From SZUA-448 sp964602475 (GTDB lineage: Bacteria; Bacillota; Clostridia; Lachnospirales; Lachnospiraceae), in assembly GCA_964602475.1 (NCBI GenBank), contig CAZRRN010000042.1, positions 1 to 23,915 of the forward strand: DNA of 23,915 nucleotides. Reading direction: 5' to 3'. The translations under genes were made by a program, and so were the position numbers. The notes under the pieces were generated by a model. That model was given only the letters and a program-made list of their open reading frames with translations, ran no database searches and was not told where the DNA came from. This document shows, piece after piece, positions 7,624-16,249 of the stretch; the stretch's first letter is position 1, and each line of letters begins with the position of its first letter.

Positions 7624-8715
7624 TTGAAATTCGAAACCGGTTACAGTCTGAATATGGAACCAAAAACAGCGGTACAGGAAGCAGGTGCTTTACTTAAAGC
7701 GCCCGGACTGATTATTTATTCGGCAATGGAGGATATATTTGATGAGGTCAGCAGACTTCTGCATGAACGGTATCCGGACAGTACCGCAATAGGCACCACG
7801 ACCTGCCTAAGCTTTACCGAAGCAGAATGTAAAGAGGCATCGCTTGCCATACTGGCATTTGACAGGACGGTTCCCTGCAGCTGCGGAGTCATCGAAGAAG
7901 TTAAAAGAAATCCGATGAAATATGCCGATCGGATTCAGAACTGTATCGATTCCCTGCCGGATACGGAAAACATCATCTGTATCTCCTTTACGGTTGCTTT
8001 CTTACAATGCGAAGAACTGGTACAGCAGACATTAAAAAAAGTACTTGGGGATATTCCGCTGGTCGGAATCAGTGCGGGGTGTTCCAAGGGGACAAAAACC
8101 AGAGTGGCGCTGAACGGAACAGTGTACAGCCAAGGCTGCGCATTCCTTCTGATGAAGAATCCGGAGGGACGGATTGCTGTAATTAAGGAGAACCTTTTTA
8201 AGCCAACCCGTCATATTGTTACCGCAACAAATGTTGATGTAGAAAACCGAATTGTCTACGAATACGATCAAATGCCGGCGACGGAAGCCATGAAACATAT
8301 ATTTAAGGTTGACGATGACTGCCTTTCAGAGACACTGAGTACGAATCCGATGGGACGTATTTCAAATGATGATACATTTATAACAGATTTTAAGGAAATT
8401 GTCGAAGACAGCGCGATTTCTTATTATGCCCGGATTTATAATAATACTAAGCTCTACGTAATGAAACGCGGAGACTGGAAAGCAGTTTTTGAACAAACAA
8501 TAGAAAAGATAAAAAAAGACATTCCGAAACCATCCTGCGGGCTGGTGCTGAATTGTGCCTCCAGGTCGATATTGTTCAGAAAACAGGGCTGGATGGAGGA
8601 ATTTGCAGATGGAGTTACTGTATATCTTGGGCGGTATATGCTGACCTCAGGCTATGGAGAACAGATGAACGGACAGCATTTTAATCAGACGATGGTAATG
8701 GTCGTCTTTGAATAA
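7624..8715 (+). CDS. FIST-domain sensory protein (FIST_N plus FIST_C)
   Basis: This is a 363-residue soluble protein recognised as a stand-alone FIST (F-box and intracellular signal transduction) protein. FIST_N covers about residues 20-200, with the glycine-rich TAIGTTTCLSF and IPLVGISAGCSKG segments. FIST_C covers about 215-345, with VNPMG-like and CASR segments near the end (here TNPMGRIS and LNCASRS). FIST domains are thought to bind small ligands, and typically sit beside or within chemotaxis and c-di-GMP proteins. It has no output domain, so the next gene, 44 bp downstream, is the likely partner. TTG at 7624 is chosen because AGGGGTG at 7611-7617 lies 6 nt upstream; a GTG at 7615 falls within that site. 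The ligand is unknown. Confidence 0.85.
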   Translation: MKFETGYSLNMEPKTAVQEAGALLKAPGLIIYSAMEDIFDEVSRLLHERYPDSTAIGTTTCLSFTEAECKEASLAILAFDRTVPCSCGVIEEVKRNPMKYADRIQNCIDSLPDTENIICISFTVAFLQCEELVQQTLKKVLGDIPLVGISAGCSKGTKTRVALNGTVYSQGCAFLLMKNPEGRIAVIKENLFKPTRHIVTATNVDVENRIVYEYDQMPATEAMKHIFKVDDDCLSETLSTNPMGRISNDDTFITDFKEIVEDSAISYYARIYNNTKLYVMKRGDWKAVFEQTIEKIKKDIPKPSCGLVLNCASRSILFRKQGWMEEFADGVTVYLGRYMLTSGYGEQMNGQHFNQTMVMVVFE

Positions 8716-8759
8716 AACGAAGTATATTCCAGACATATGAGGGCGAGGACTCAGAGAGT

Positions 8760-11339
8760 ATGACAAAAGTGAAGCGCGGAATGGTCTATACAAACGATAA
8801 CTGCGTAGGCTGTTATCGCTGTATTGCAGGCTGTCCGATCACGGGAGCGAATCTTCTTGTCGTGAAGGACGGGAAAAACCGGATTGAAGTTGATGGAAAT
8901 AAATGCATACACTGTGGACATTGCATGGATATGTGTGAACATGATGCCCGGGAATATGTGGATGATACTGCGGAGTTTTTAACGGCACTGGATCAGGGAA
9001 GCAAGGTGTCGCTGCTTGTTGCACCCTCTTTCTTTTTGGATTATCCCCAAAAGGCAGAACAAATTCTTTCAACACTGCAGAGGCGTGGAGCAGGACCGGT
9101 TTATCCTGTGGCCTTCGGAGGTGACATAGCGACCTGGCTGTACGTTAACTATATGAAGAAACACGAAACGAAAGGGATAATTTCTCAGCAGTGTCCGGCA
9201 GTAGTTAATTATCTGGAACGGTACAGCAAAGAGTTTTTTGAACATCTTGCGCCGATTCAGTCACCAATGATGTGCACAGCCATTTATTCCCAAAAATACC
9301 TCGGTGATGATACAAAAAAGGCTTTTATCGGTCCATGTATCGCAAAGAAGGATGAAATAAAAGATAATCCGGGTTATGTGGACTATAATGTAACCTATCG
9401 GCATTTACTGGAGAGCATAAAGCTTTCTGATGAACCCTGTGACAAAGTGGTATATGCAACGGAAGATTATAAACTTGGAGCGATTTGTTCGGTAAACGGA
9501 GGAATGAAGGAATGTCTGGAACGATATATCGGACATGATTACAGCATTTTATCGGTTGGAGAAGGAATCCGCCATTATACACGCCTGCCTTATTATGAGC
9601 AGAGCATGAAGGATCGGATGCCGACGCTTCTCTGTGCTCTTAACTGCAGAGACGGCTGTGTCCTTGGATCCGGAGTTGATAAGAAAACCTGCAGTATTTC
9701 TGAAATCATGCATCGCTGTAGTGAAGTTCGGAAAAAAGTCTGGAGTAAAGACGGAGTGGCAGAACATATACAATCCGAAGAATATCTGCGACGGCTGAAT
9801 GAGAAATTTTCTGCCCTGAATCCGGATGATTTTATTAAAACAAACGAAGATAGATATATTCAGCCGATTGAGATTCCGAAGGATACGCTGGAAGACATCT
9901 ATCTGGCAATGCATAAGGATACTCCGGGAAAGCGCCGGATTAACTGCGGCTCCTGCGGTTATTCGACCTGCAGGGAAATGGCAGAAGCCATTGCTTTCAA
10001 TTACAATCGGATTGATAACTGTGTTCAGTATGAACGGGATGAGATTCTAAGACTTCGGCTGACTGATACCACAACGGGAATTTCAAATGTCAATGCCTTT
10101 GATAAATTTGTTCAGAATGTTCTGGATCAGTGCACCAATCGTGAGTATACTGCGGTCAGCTTTTCCATTCTTGATTGGGATCTGATTAATGACCGGTATG
10201 GCTATGCTTCAGGAGATGCCGCAATCATTGAGTTTGCTCAAAAAATGAAGAACTTGATTGAGAAGGATGAAATTGTGGCAAGGCAGGGCAGCATTCATTT
10301 CCTTGCCATGGTGAAAAACGGGCATCTGGAGAAGTTTGTCGAAGCAGCGAACAATATAACGCTGCATATTGAAGAAGACGACAAAAATGAGAAATATACC
10401 GTTTCCATTTCAGCAGGGCTGTATCGACTGAACGGAGAAGAAGCGGAAATCGGAGATGTGATTACCAGACTGAATATTGCTGCAGCTGCGGCACGCAGGG
10501 ATGACACCCCTGATCTGGTATATTATGACGAGAGCATGCGCGAAGAGACACTGGATGCAATGATGGTCATAAAATCATTTCCGGACGCAATTGAAAAGGA
10601 AGAATTTGTTGTATACTACCAGCCGAAGGTAAATCTTAACACGCTAAAACTGATGGGGGCGGAAGCACTGGTTCGCTGGAAGACGAACTTTGGTATTGTA
10701 CCACCGGGACGTTTTGTTCCGGTATACGAGAAGAACGGGAATATCAGGCAGCTTGATCTCTATGTTCTTGAACATGTCTGCAGGCAAATTAGGGAATGGC
10801 TGGACAATGGGATAAAGCCTGTTCGGATTTCTTCGAATTTTTCTAAACAACATTTTCGTGATGACAAGGTCGCAGACCGGATTACGGAGATTGTTGACCG
10901 CTTTAAGATACCGCACAAATATATCGAGATTGAGTTTACCGAAACGGCATATATTGATGAACATGAGAGATTGAAAAGCACTCTGCAGAGCTTAAAAAAA
11001 GCAGGTTTTTCTTCATCAATTGATGATTTTGGTTCTGGCTACTCCTCGCTGAATCTGCTTCAAAATCTGGATTTTGAAGTATTGAAGCTTGATCGTGCAT
11101 TTTTAAATCTCGGAGCGTCGGATAAAAAGACACAGAAAATCATCGAAAGTATTATTCGTATGGCAAAAAGCCTTGATATGGAGGTTGTAGCAGAGGGAGT
11201 TGAGCGACGGGAAGAACTTGAAATGCTGCGAAGATTTTCCTGTGATATGATTCAAGGGTTCTATTTTGACTGCCCGCTGCCGCCGGAGGAGTTTGAAGAA
11301 CGGTTAAAGTGCAGAAGATATCCTCTTCAGCGTAAGTAA
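8760..11339 (+). CDS. Fe-S / [FeFe]-hydrogenase-like sensor fused to degenerate GGDEF and EAL domains
   Basis: This 859-residue cytoplasmic protein probably couples a redox or hydrogen signal to c-di-GMP hydrolysis. N-terminal ferredoxin domain: CVGCYRCIAGCP (C15, C18, C21, C25) and CIHCGHCMDMC (C49, C52, C55, C59), enough for two [4Fe-4S] clusters. Residues about 75-320 resemble the H-cluster domain of [FeFe] hydrogenases, with QQCPAV (C145), GPCIAKKDE (C193) and NCRDGC (C296, C300) matching the four cysteines that hold the H-cluster. The preceding proton-relay cysteine is Gln. Next is a CxxCGYxxC domain (C396, C399, C404, C421). A GGDEF-like domain (about 435-595) has QGSIH where GGDEF should be, so it is probably inactive. 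The EAL domain (about 600-850) keeps EALVRW (E635), SNFS, EFTE, DDFGSGYSSL (D755, D756), the Lys of LKLD, and AEGVE, so it is probably an active phosphodiesterase. There are no membrane segments. It follows the FIST gene, with no terminator between. Confidence 0.88.
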   Translation: MTKVKRGMVYTNDNCVGCYRCIAGCPITGANLLVVKDGKNRIEVDGNKCIHCGHCMDMCEHDAREYVDDTAEFLTALDQGSKVSLLVAPSFFLDYPQKAEQILSTLQRRGAGPVYPVAFGGDIATWLYVNYMKKHETKGIISQQCPAVVNYLERYSKEFFEHLAPIQSPMMCTAIYSQKYLGDDTKKAFIGPCIAKKDEIKDNPGYVDYNVTYRHLLESIKLSDEPCDKVVYATEDYKLGAICSVNGGMKECLERYIGHDYSILSVGEGIRHYTRLPYYEQSMKDRMPTLLCALNCRDGCVLGSGVDKKTCSISEIMHRCSEVRKKVWSKDGVAEHIQSEEYLRRLNEKFSALNPDDFIKTNEDRYIQPIEIPKDTLEDIYLAMHKDTPGKRRINCGSCGYSTCREMAEAIAFNYNRIDNCVQYERDEILRLRLTDTTTGISNVNAFDKFVQNVLDQCTNREYTAVSFSILDWDLINDRYGYASGDAAIIEFAQKMKNLIEKDEIVARQGSIHFLAMVKNGHLEKFVEAANNITLHIEEDDKNEKYTVSISAGLYRLNGEEAEIGDVITRLNIAAAAARRDDTPDLVYYDESMREETLDAMMVIKSFPDAIEKEEFVVYYQPKVNLNTLKLMGAEALVRWKTNFGIVPPGRFVPVYEKNGNIRQLDLYVLEHVCRQIREWLDNGIKPVRISSNFSKQHFRDDKVADRITEIVDRFKIPHKYIEIEFTETAYIDEHERLKSTLQSLKKAGFSSSIDDFGSGYSSLNLLQNLDFEVLKLDRAFLNLGASDKKTQKIIESIIRMAKSLDMEVVAEGVERREELEMLRRFSCDMIQGFYFDCPLPPEEFEERLKCRRYPLQRK

Positions 11340-11367
11340 GAGAAGATCAGATGCCGTTAAAAAAATC

Positions 11368-11396
11368 TTGACAACCGCACAAACCGCACGTATAAT
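11368..11396 (+). promoter_or_regulatory. Perfect sigma-A promoter of the rpsL operon
   Basis: TTGACA 11368-11373 and TATAAT 11391-11396 are separated by 17 bp. The spacer holds a direct repeat of accgcac at 11374-11380 and 11383-11389. The expected start is near 11403, giving a leader of about 110 nt before rpsL. Confidence 0.9.
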
Positions 11397-11404
11397 GTAT
11401 TCTG

Positions 11405-11429
11405 CGTGCGCGGATGTACGGTTTTTTTT
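11405..11429 (+). terminator. Possible promoter-proximal attenuator in the rpsL leader
   Basis: CGTGC 11405-11409 pairs with GTACG 11416-11420 (5 bp including one G-T, 6-nt loop), followed by G and eight T (11422-11429). It would be the first thing transcribed from the rpsL promoter. It may instead help end the upstream FIST/EAL transcript, as a longer pairing with AAACCG and CACG in the promoter region is also possible. The short stem makes its strength doubtful. Confidence 0.4.
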
Positions 11430-11514
11430 ATGCCGGATTTTCGCCAGCAAATGAGATTTATCAGCAGCCACAACGAACAATCCATAAGGATTCAATTCAG
11501 GAGGTGAAAGAATA

Positions 11515-11937
11515 ATGCCTACATTTAACCAGTTAGTACGTAAAGGCAGACAGACAATTGAAAAGAAGTCCACTTCTCCTGCATTACAGAAGTCATTCAA
11601 TTCTCTTAACAAGAGATCGATTGACAGCTCCTCCCCTCAAAAGAGAGGCGTTTGTACAGCAGTAAGAACGGCTACTCCGAAGAAACCGAATTCAGCACTC
11701 AGAAAGATTGCCAGAGTTCGTCTTTCCAACGGAATCGAAGTAACAAGCTATATCCCCGGTGAAGGTCATAACCTTCAGGAGCATAGTGTTGTACTGATTC
11801 GTGGCGGTAGAGTTAAGGATCTTCCCGGTACCAGATATCATATCGTCAGAGGTACTCTTGATACCGCAGGTGTTGCAAAGAGACGTCAGGCTCGTTCCAA
11901 GTACGGAGCGAAGAGACCGAAGGAAGCTAAAAAATAA
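11515..11937 (+). CDS. rpsL: 30S ribosomal protein S12
   Basis: This is ribosomal protein S12, part of the decoding centre of the small subunit, 140 residues. The length fits clostridial S12, which carries a basic insertion near residues 15-40 absent from the 124-residue E. coli protein. Seen: MPTFNQLVRKGR at the N-terminus, the conserved TPKKPNSALRK loop (Lys56 and Lys57) and GGRVKDLPGTRYH. The lysines corresponding to E. coli Lys42 and Lys87, where streptomycin resistance substitutions occur, are both unchanged. AGGAGGTG at 11499-11506 gives a strong ribosome binding site. It is the first gene of the str operon, with its own perfect promoter; rpoC, its common upstream neighbour in Firmicutes, is not present. 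Confidence 0.98.
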   Translation: MPTFNQLVRKGRQTIEKKSTSPALQKSFNSLNKRSIDSSSPQKRGVCTAVRTATPKKPNSALRKIARVRLSNGIEVTSYIPGEGHNLQEHSVVLIRGGRVKDLPGTRYHIVRGTLDTAGVAKRRQARSKYGAKRPKEAKK

Positions 11938-12113
11938 TTTAATACGGCTATGAATAATGCAAGGTTAATTATTCCTTCAGACAAACAATGTTGGAGTGGC
12001 TGCTTTCAAAGTTAGGTTTGAGAATAGATTACCTGAGCATGAACACAGGAATGTGAGTACCGTAGAATTAATGTCGGAAGATTATCTCCGGCGATATTAA
12101 GGAGGGAAGTAAC

Positions 12114-12584
12114 GTGCCACGTAAAGGACATGTACCGAAAAGAGATGTATTGGCAGATCCGTTGTACAACAATAAGGTTGTAACAAAGCTCGTCAACAAT
12201 ATTATGTTAGACGGCAAGAAAGGAACTGCTCAGAAAATCGTTTACGGCGCCTTTGATAAGGTAGCTGAGAAAACTGGCAAAGACGCTATGGAGGTCTTTG
12301 AGGAAGCAATGAACAATATTATGCCTGTACTGGAGGTTAAAGCACGTCGTATCGGCGGTGCTACTTATCAGGTACCGATCGATGTCAGACCGGAAAGAAG
12401 ACAGGCACTTGCACTTCGCTGGATGACCACCTTTTCACGTAAGAGAAGCGAGAAGACTATGGTTGATCGTCTTGCAGGTGAGATTGTGGATGCATCAAAT
12501 AATACCGGTTCATCCGTGAAGCGGAAAGAGGATATGCACAAGATGGCTGAGGCGAATAAGGCATTCGCGCATTTCCGCTGGTAG
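12114..12584 (+). CDS. rpsG: 30S ribosomal protein S7
   Basis: This is ribosomal protein S7, which starts assembly of the 30S head by binding 16S rRNA, 156 residues, the normal length. It begins MPRKGHVPKRDVLADPLY and contains the conserved NNIMLDGKKG and VEVKARRIGG-like stretch (here LEVKARRIGGATYQVP), then RWMTTFSRKRSEKTM. The start is GTG with AAGGAGGG 7-8 nt upstream. A 176-bp gap separates it from rpsL. The gap has no clear terminator or promoter; it contains the imperfect palindrome cggaagattatctccg just before the ribosome binding site. Binding of S7 to its own leader is known in E. coli, but nothing here proves it. It is co-oriented with fusA 82 bp downstream. Confidence 0.98.
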   Translation: MPRKGHVPKRDVLADPLYNNKVVTKLVNNIMLDGKKGTAQKIVYGAFDKVAEKTGKDAMEVFEEAMNNIMPVLEVKARRIGGATYQVPIDVRPERRQALALRWMTTFSRKRSEKTMVDRLAGEIVDASNNTGSSVKRKEDMHKMAEANKAFAHFRW

Positions 12585-12666
12585 AGACTATGTAGATAAA
12601 AAAGCGTGGGGTTTGCGCTTAAGTATCCGTTTATCTGTTTAGTCATTAAATTAGGAGGAAAAATCC

Positions 12667-14787
12667 TTGGCAGAAAGAGAATATCCGTTAGAGAGAACGA
12701 GAAATATCGGTATTATGGCTCATATCGATGCCGGCAAGACGACATTGACCGAGCGTATTCTGTACTATACCGGTATTAATTACAAGGTTGGTGATACCCA
12801 CGATGGAACCGCCACCATGGACTGGATGGAACAGGAACAGGAACGTGGAATCACTATTACATCCGCTGCAACAACATGCCACTGGACTCAGGAATTTGAG
12901 CACAAGAAGATTCCCGGAGCCTTAGAGCATAGAATTAATATTATCGATACCCCTGGACACGTTGACTTCACCGTTGAAGTAGAACGTTCCCTGCGTGTAC
13001 TCGATAGTGCAGTTGGTGTTTTTTGCGCAAAGGGCGGTGTTGAACCTCAGTCTGAAACCGTTTGGCGTCAGGCTGACAAATACAATGTACCGCGTATTGC
13101 ATTTGTCAATAAGATGGACATTTCCGGAGCGAATTTCTTCAATGTTGTAAGCATGATTAAATCGCGTCTAGGAAAGAACCCTGTACCGATTCAGCTGCCA
13201 ATCGGCAAAGAAGACGAGTTCAAGGGAATTATTGACTTATTTGAGATGAGAGCTTATTACTACCTTGATGATAAGGGAGATAAGATCGAAATCAAAGATA
13301 TTCCGGATGATATGAAGGATCAGGCAGAGGAATACCGTTCCAACATGGTTGAAGCCATCTGCGAGACCAACGATGACCTGATTGAGAAATATCTGAACGG
13401 AGAAGAACCGACGATAGAAGAACTGAAAAAAGCACTCAGAGAAGCTACAATTTCGGTTGCCATCATTCCGGTTCTCTGCGGAACAGCATACCGTAACAAA
13501 GGTGTACAGAAGCTTCTTGATGCAATCATCGAGTATATGCCTGCACCGACGGACATTCCGGATATCAAGGGTGTTGATGAGGATGGTAACGAAGTCCACA
13601 GAAAGTCATCCGATGACGAGCCTTTTGCAGCTCTTGCATTTAAGATTATGACAGACCCGTTCGTAGGAAAGCTTGCTTTCTTCCGTGTATATTCGGGAAC
13701 ATTAAATTCCGGTTCTTATGTTCTGAACGCTACAAAAAACAAAAAAGAGCGTGTCGGACGTATCCTTCAGATGCATGCCAATAAGAGAATGGATCTGGAA
13801 AAGGTTTATTCCGGAGATATCGCCGCAGCAGTAGGATTCAAACTTACGACGACCGGTGATACCATCTGCGATGAAAGATATCCGGTTATTCTTGAATCCA
13901 TGGAATTCCCTGAGCCGGTTATCGATGTTGCAATTGAGCCGAAGACGAAGGCAGGTCAGGACAAGATGGGTGAGGCATTAGCTAAACTTGCAGAAGAAGA
14001 CCCGACGTTCCGTGTATCCACCAATGAGGAGACAGGACAGACCATCATCGCAGGTATGGGCGAACTTCATCTTGAGATTATCGTAGACCGTCTGTTACGT
14101 GAGTTTAAGGTTGAAGCAAATGTTGGTGCACCTCAGGTTGCTTACAAAGAGGCAATTACAAAAGAAGTTAATGTCGACAGTAAATACGCAAAGCAGTCCG
14201 GTGGTCGTGGACAGTATGGTCACTGTAAAGTAATCTTTACACCGATGGATGCAAATGCAGAGAAGTCTTACGAGTTCGAATCGACGGTTGTCGGTGGTGC
14301 GATTCCGAAGGAATACATTCCTCCGATTTCCGCAGGTATTGAAGAAGCAATGAAGGCCGGTATTCTTGGCGGCTTCCCAGTACTTGGTATTCATGCAAAC
14401 TGCTATGACGGCTCTTTCCATGAAGTCGATTCCAACGAAATGGCATTCAAGATTGCCGGCTCCATGGCATTCAAGGATGCAATGAAGAAAGCGGATCCTG
14501 TACTTCTTGAGCCGATTATGAGAGTCGAGGTTACCGTTCCCGAGGATTATATGGGAGATGTAATCGGTGATATCAGCTCTAGGCGCGGACGTATCGAAGC
14601 AACAGAAGATATTAACGGAACCAAGCTGATTCGTGGATATGTACCGTTATCCGAAATGTTCGGATATTCTACAACGCTTCGTTCGAAGACACAGGGTCGT
14701 GGAGCATATTCCATGTTCTTCTCGGATTATGAGCAGGTACCGAAGAGCGTACAGGAAAAGGTTCTTTCCGCAAAAACAGGCAAGTAA
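12667..14787 (+). CDS. fusA: Translation elongation factor G
   Basis: This is EF-G, the GTPase that drives translocation on the ribosome and, with RRF, recycling; 706 residues, close to the usual size. G motifs: AHIDAGKTT (P-loop, about 17-25), the switch region ERGITI, DTPGHVD, and NKMD. Domains II-V follow, including GAIPKEYIPP in domain IV and the conserved SSRRGRIE and PLSEMFGYSTTLRS of domain V. The TTG start at 12667 is chosen because AGGAGG at 12652-12657 lies 9 nt upstream and the protein begins MAEREYPLERTRNIGIMAH, as in relatives. After its stop there is only a weak 5-bp hairpin, so some transcription may continue into tuf, which also has its own promoter. Confidence 0.98.
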   Translation: MAEREYPLERTRNIGIMAHIDAGKTTLTERILYYTGINYKVGDTHDGTATMDWMEQEQERGITITSAATTCHWTQEFEHKKIPGALEHRINIIDTPGHVDFTVEVERSLRVLDSAVGVFCAKGGVEPQSETVWRQADKYNVPRIAFVNKMDISGANFFNVVSMIKSRLGKNPVPIQLPIGKEDEFKGIIDLFEMRAYYYLDDKGDKIEIKDIPDDMKDQAEEYRSNMVEAICETNDDLIEKYLNGEEPTIEELKKALREATISVAIIPVLCGTAYRNKGVQKLLDAIIEYMPAPTDIPDIKGVDEDGNEVHRKSSDDEPFAALAFKIMTDPFVGKLAFFRVYSGTLNSGSYVLNATKNKKERVGRILQMHANKRMDLEKVYSGDIAAAVGFKLTTTGDTICDERYPVILESMEFPEPVIDVAIEPKTKAGQDKMGEALAKLAEEDPTFRVSTNEETGQTIIAGMGELHLEIIVDRLLREFKVEANVGAPQVAYKEAITKEVNVDSKYAKQSGGRGQYGHCKVIFTPMDANAEKSYEFESTVVGGAIPKEYIPPISAGIEEAMKAGILGGFPVLGIHANCYDGSFHEVDSNEMAFKIAGSMAFKDAMKKADPVLLEPIMRVEVTVPEDYMGDVIGDISSRRGRIEATEDINGTKLIRGYVPLSEMFGYSTTLRSKTQGRGAYSMFFSDYEQVPKSVQEKVLSAKTGK

Positions 14788-14863
14788 TCCGTAAGAAAGA
14801 GTTTTATCGGTAAACCGCCGATTTGAACGGGCTGCCGAGATTGTAAAATGATTGAAATTGTGC

Positions 14864-14892
14864 TTGAAAATATTTCACTTATGAAATATAAT
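14864..14892 (+). promoter_or_regulatory. Sigma-A promoter of tuf
   Basis: TTGAAA 14864-14869 and TATAAT 14887-14892 are 17 bp apart. The leader of about 95 nt before tuf contains a G+C-rich self-complementary patch (GGCGG 14904-14908 with CCGCC 14915-14919, plus further GCGG and CCGC) not followed by a T-run. A strong AAAGGAGG ribosome binding site precedes the ATG. Confidence 0.85.
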
Positions 14893-14993
14893 AGGGCGTA
14901 TAAGGCGGCTGTTACCGCCGCGTAGCGGGGCAGAGCCGCAACACGAATTTAACATTCGCTCGGAATGAGCTAATAAAAGGAGGACGTTTTAAA

Positions 14994-16187
14994 ATGGGTA
15001 AAGCTAAATTTGAAAGAACAAAACCGCATTGTACTATCGGTACCATTGGTCACGTTGATCATGGTAAGACCACTCTTACCGCTGCTATTACAAAGACACT
15101 TCATGCGAGACTCGGAATTGGTGAGGAAATTGCATTTGATCAGATCGACAAAGCTCCGGAGGAGAAGGCACGTGGAATCACAATTTCTACTTCACATGTT
15201 GAGTACGAGACAAAGAATCGTCACTATGCACACGTTGACTGCCCAGGTCATGCTGACTATGTAAAGAACATGATTACCGGTGCTGCACAGATGGATGGTG
15301 CAATCCTCGTAGTTGCTGCTACCGATGGTGTTATGGCTCAGACAAAAGAGCACATCCTTCTGTCCCGTCAGGTTGGTGTACCTTATATCGTAGTATTCAT
15401 GAACAAGTGTGATATGGTTGACGATGATGAGCTCCTTGAACTCGTTGAGATGGAAATCAGAGACCTTCTGAATGAATACGAGTTCCCGGGAGATGATACT
15501 CCGGTTATCCGTGGTTCCGCATTAAAGGCTCTTGAAGACCCGATGTGCGCATGGGGCGAGAAGATCATCGAACTGATGGATGCTGTTGATTCCTGGATTC
15601 CGGATCCTCAGAGAGAGAAAGATAAGCCGTTCCTTATGCCTGTTGAGGATGTATTCTCCATCACAGGACGTGGTACTGTTGCTACCGGTCGTGTAGAGCG
15701 TGGTGTTCTGCATGTATCTGAAGAAGTTGAAATCGTTGGTGTTCACGAAGATACCCGTAAGGTTGTTGTAACCGGTATCGAGATGTTCCGTAAACTGCTT
15801 GACGAAGCTCAGGCTGGTGATAACATCGGTGCATTGCTTCGTGGTGTTCAGAGAAACGAAATCGAAAGAGGACAGGTTCTCTGTAAGCCCGGTTCAATCA
15901 AATGCCATAAGAAATTCACCGCACAGGTTTATGTATTGACCAAGGATGAAGGCGGACGTCATACTCCTTTCTTCAATAACTACAGACCTCAGTTCTATTT
16001 TAGAACAACTGACGTTACCGGTGTCGTAAATCTCCCGGAAGGCGTTGAGATGTGTATGCCTGGAGATAACATCGAGATGACTATCGAACTGATTCATCCG
16101 ATCGCTATGGAGCAGGGACTTGGTTTCGCTATCCGTGAGGGTGGACGTACCGTTGGTTCAGGTAAGGTTGCTACCATTATTGCATAA
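14994..16187 (+). CDS. tuf: Translation elongation factor Tu
   Basis: This is EF-Tu, which brings aminoacyl-tRNA to the ribosome with GTP, 397 residues. The G domain shows GHVDHGKTT (about 19-27), the RGITI switch I, DCPGHADY, NKCD and GSALKAL. Domains II and III follow, with FSITGRGTVATGRVERG and HTPFFNNYRPQFYFRTTDVTG, ending in GSGKVATIIA. It lies 206 bp after fusA with its own strong promoter, so its level can exceed that of EF-G. A strong terminator ends the transcript. Codon choice appears biased toward highly expressed codons, for example many GGT and CGT, more so than in flanking genes. Confidence 0.99.
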   Translation: MGKAKFERTKPHCTIGTIGHVDHGKTTLTAAITKTLHARLGIGEEIAFDQIDKAPEEKARGITISTSHVEYETKNRHYAHVDCPGHADYVKNMITGAAQMDGAILVVAATDGVMAQTKEHILLSRQVGVPYIVVFMNKCDMVDDDELLELVEMEIRDLLNEYEFPGDDTPVIRGSALKALEDPMCAWGEKIIELMDAVDSWIPDPQREKDKPFLMPVEDVFSITGRGTVATGRVERGVLHVSEEVEIVGVHEDTRKVVVTGIEMFRKLLDEAQAGDNIGALLRGVQRNEIERGQVLCKPGSIKCHKKFTAQVYVLTKDEGGRHTPFFNNYRPQFYFRTTDVTGVVNLPEGVEMCMPGDNIEMTIELIHPIAMEQGLGFAIREGGRTVGSGKVATIIA

Positions 16188-16211
16188 GCACTTTGAATAA
16201 AAGTATATAAG

Positions 16212-16249
16212 AAAACCGCAATTCCTAAAAGCAGGGATTGCGGTTTTTT
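16212..16249 (+). terminator. Rho-independent terminator of the str operon
   Basis: AACCGCAATTCC pairs with GGGATTGCGGTT, with one G-T pair and an 8-nt loop, followed by a run of six T including part of the stem (16244-16249). It lies 25 nt after the tuf stop. Confidence 0.93.
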
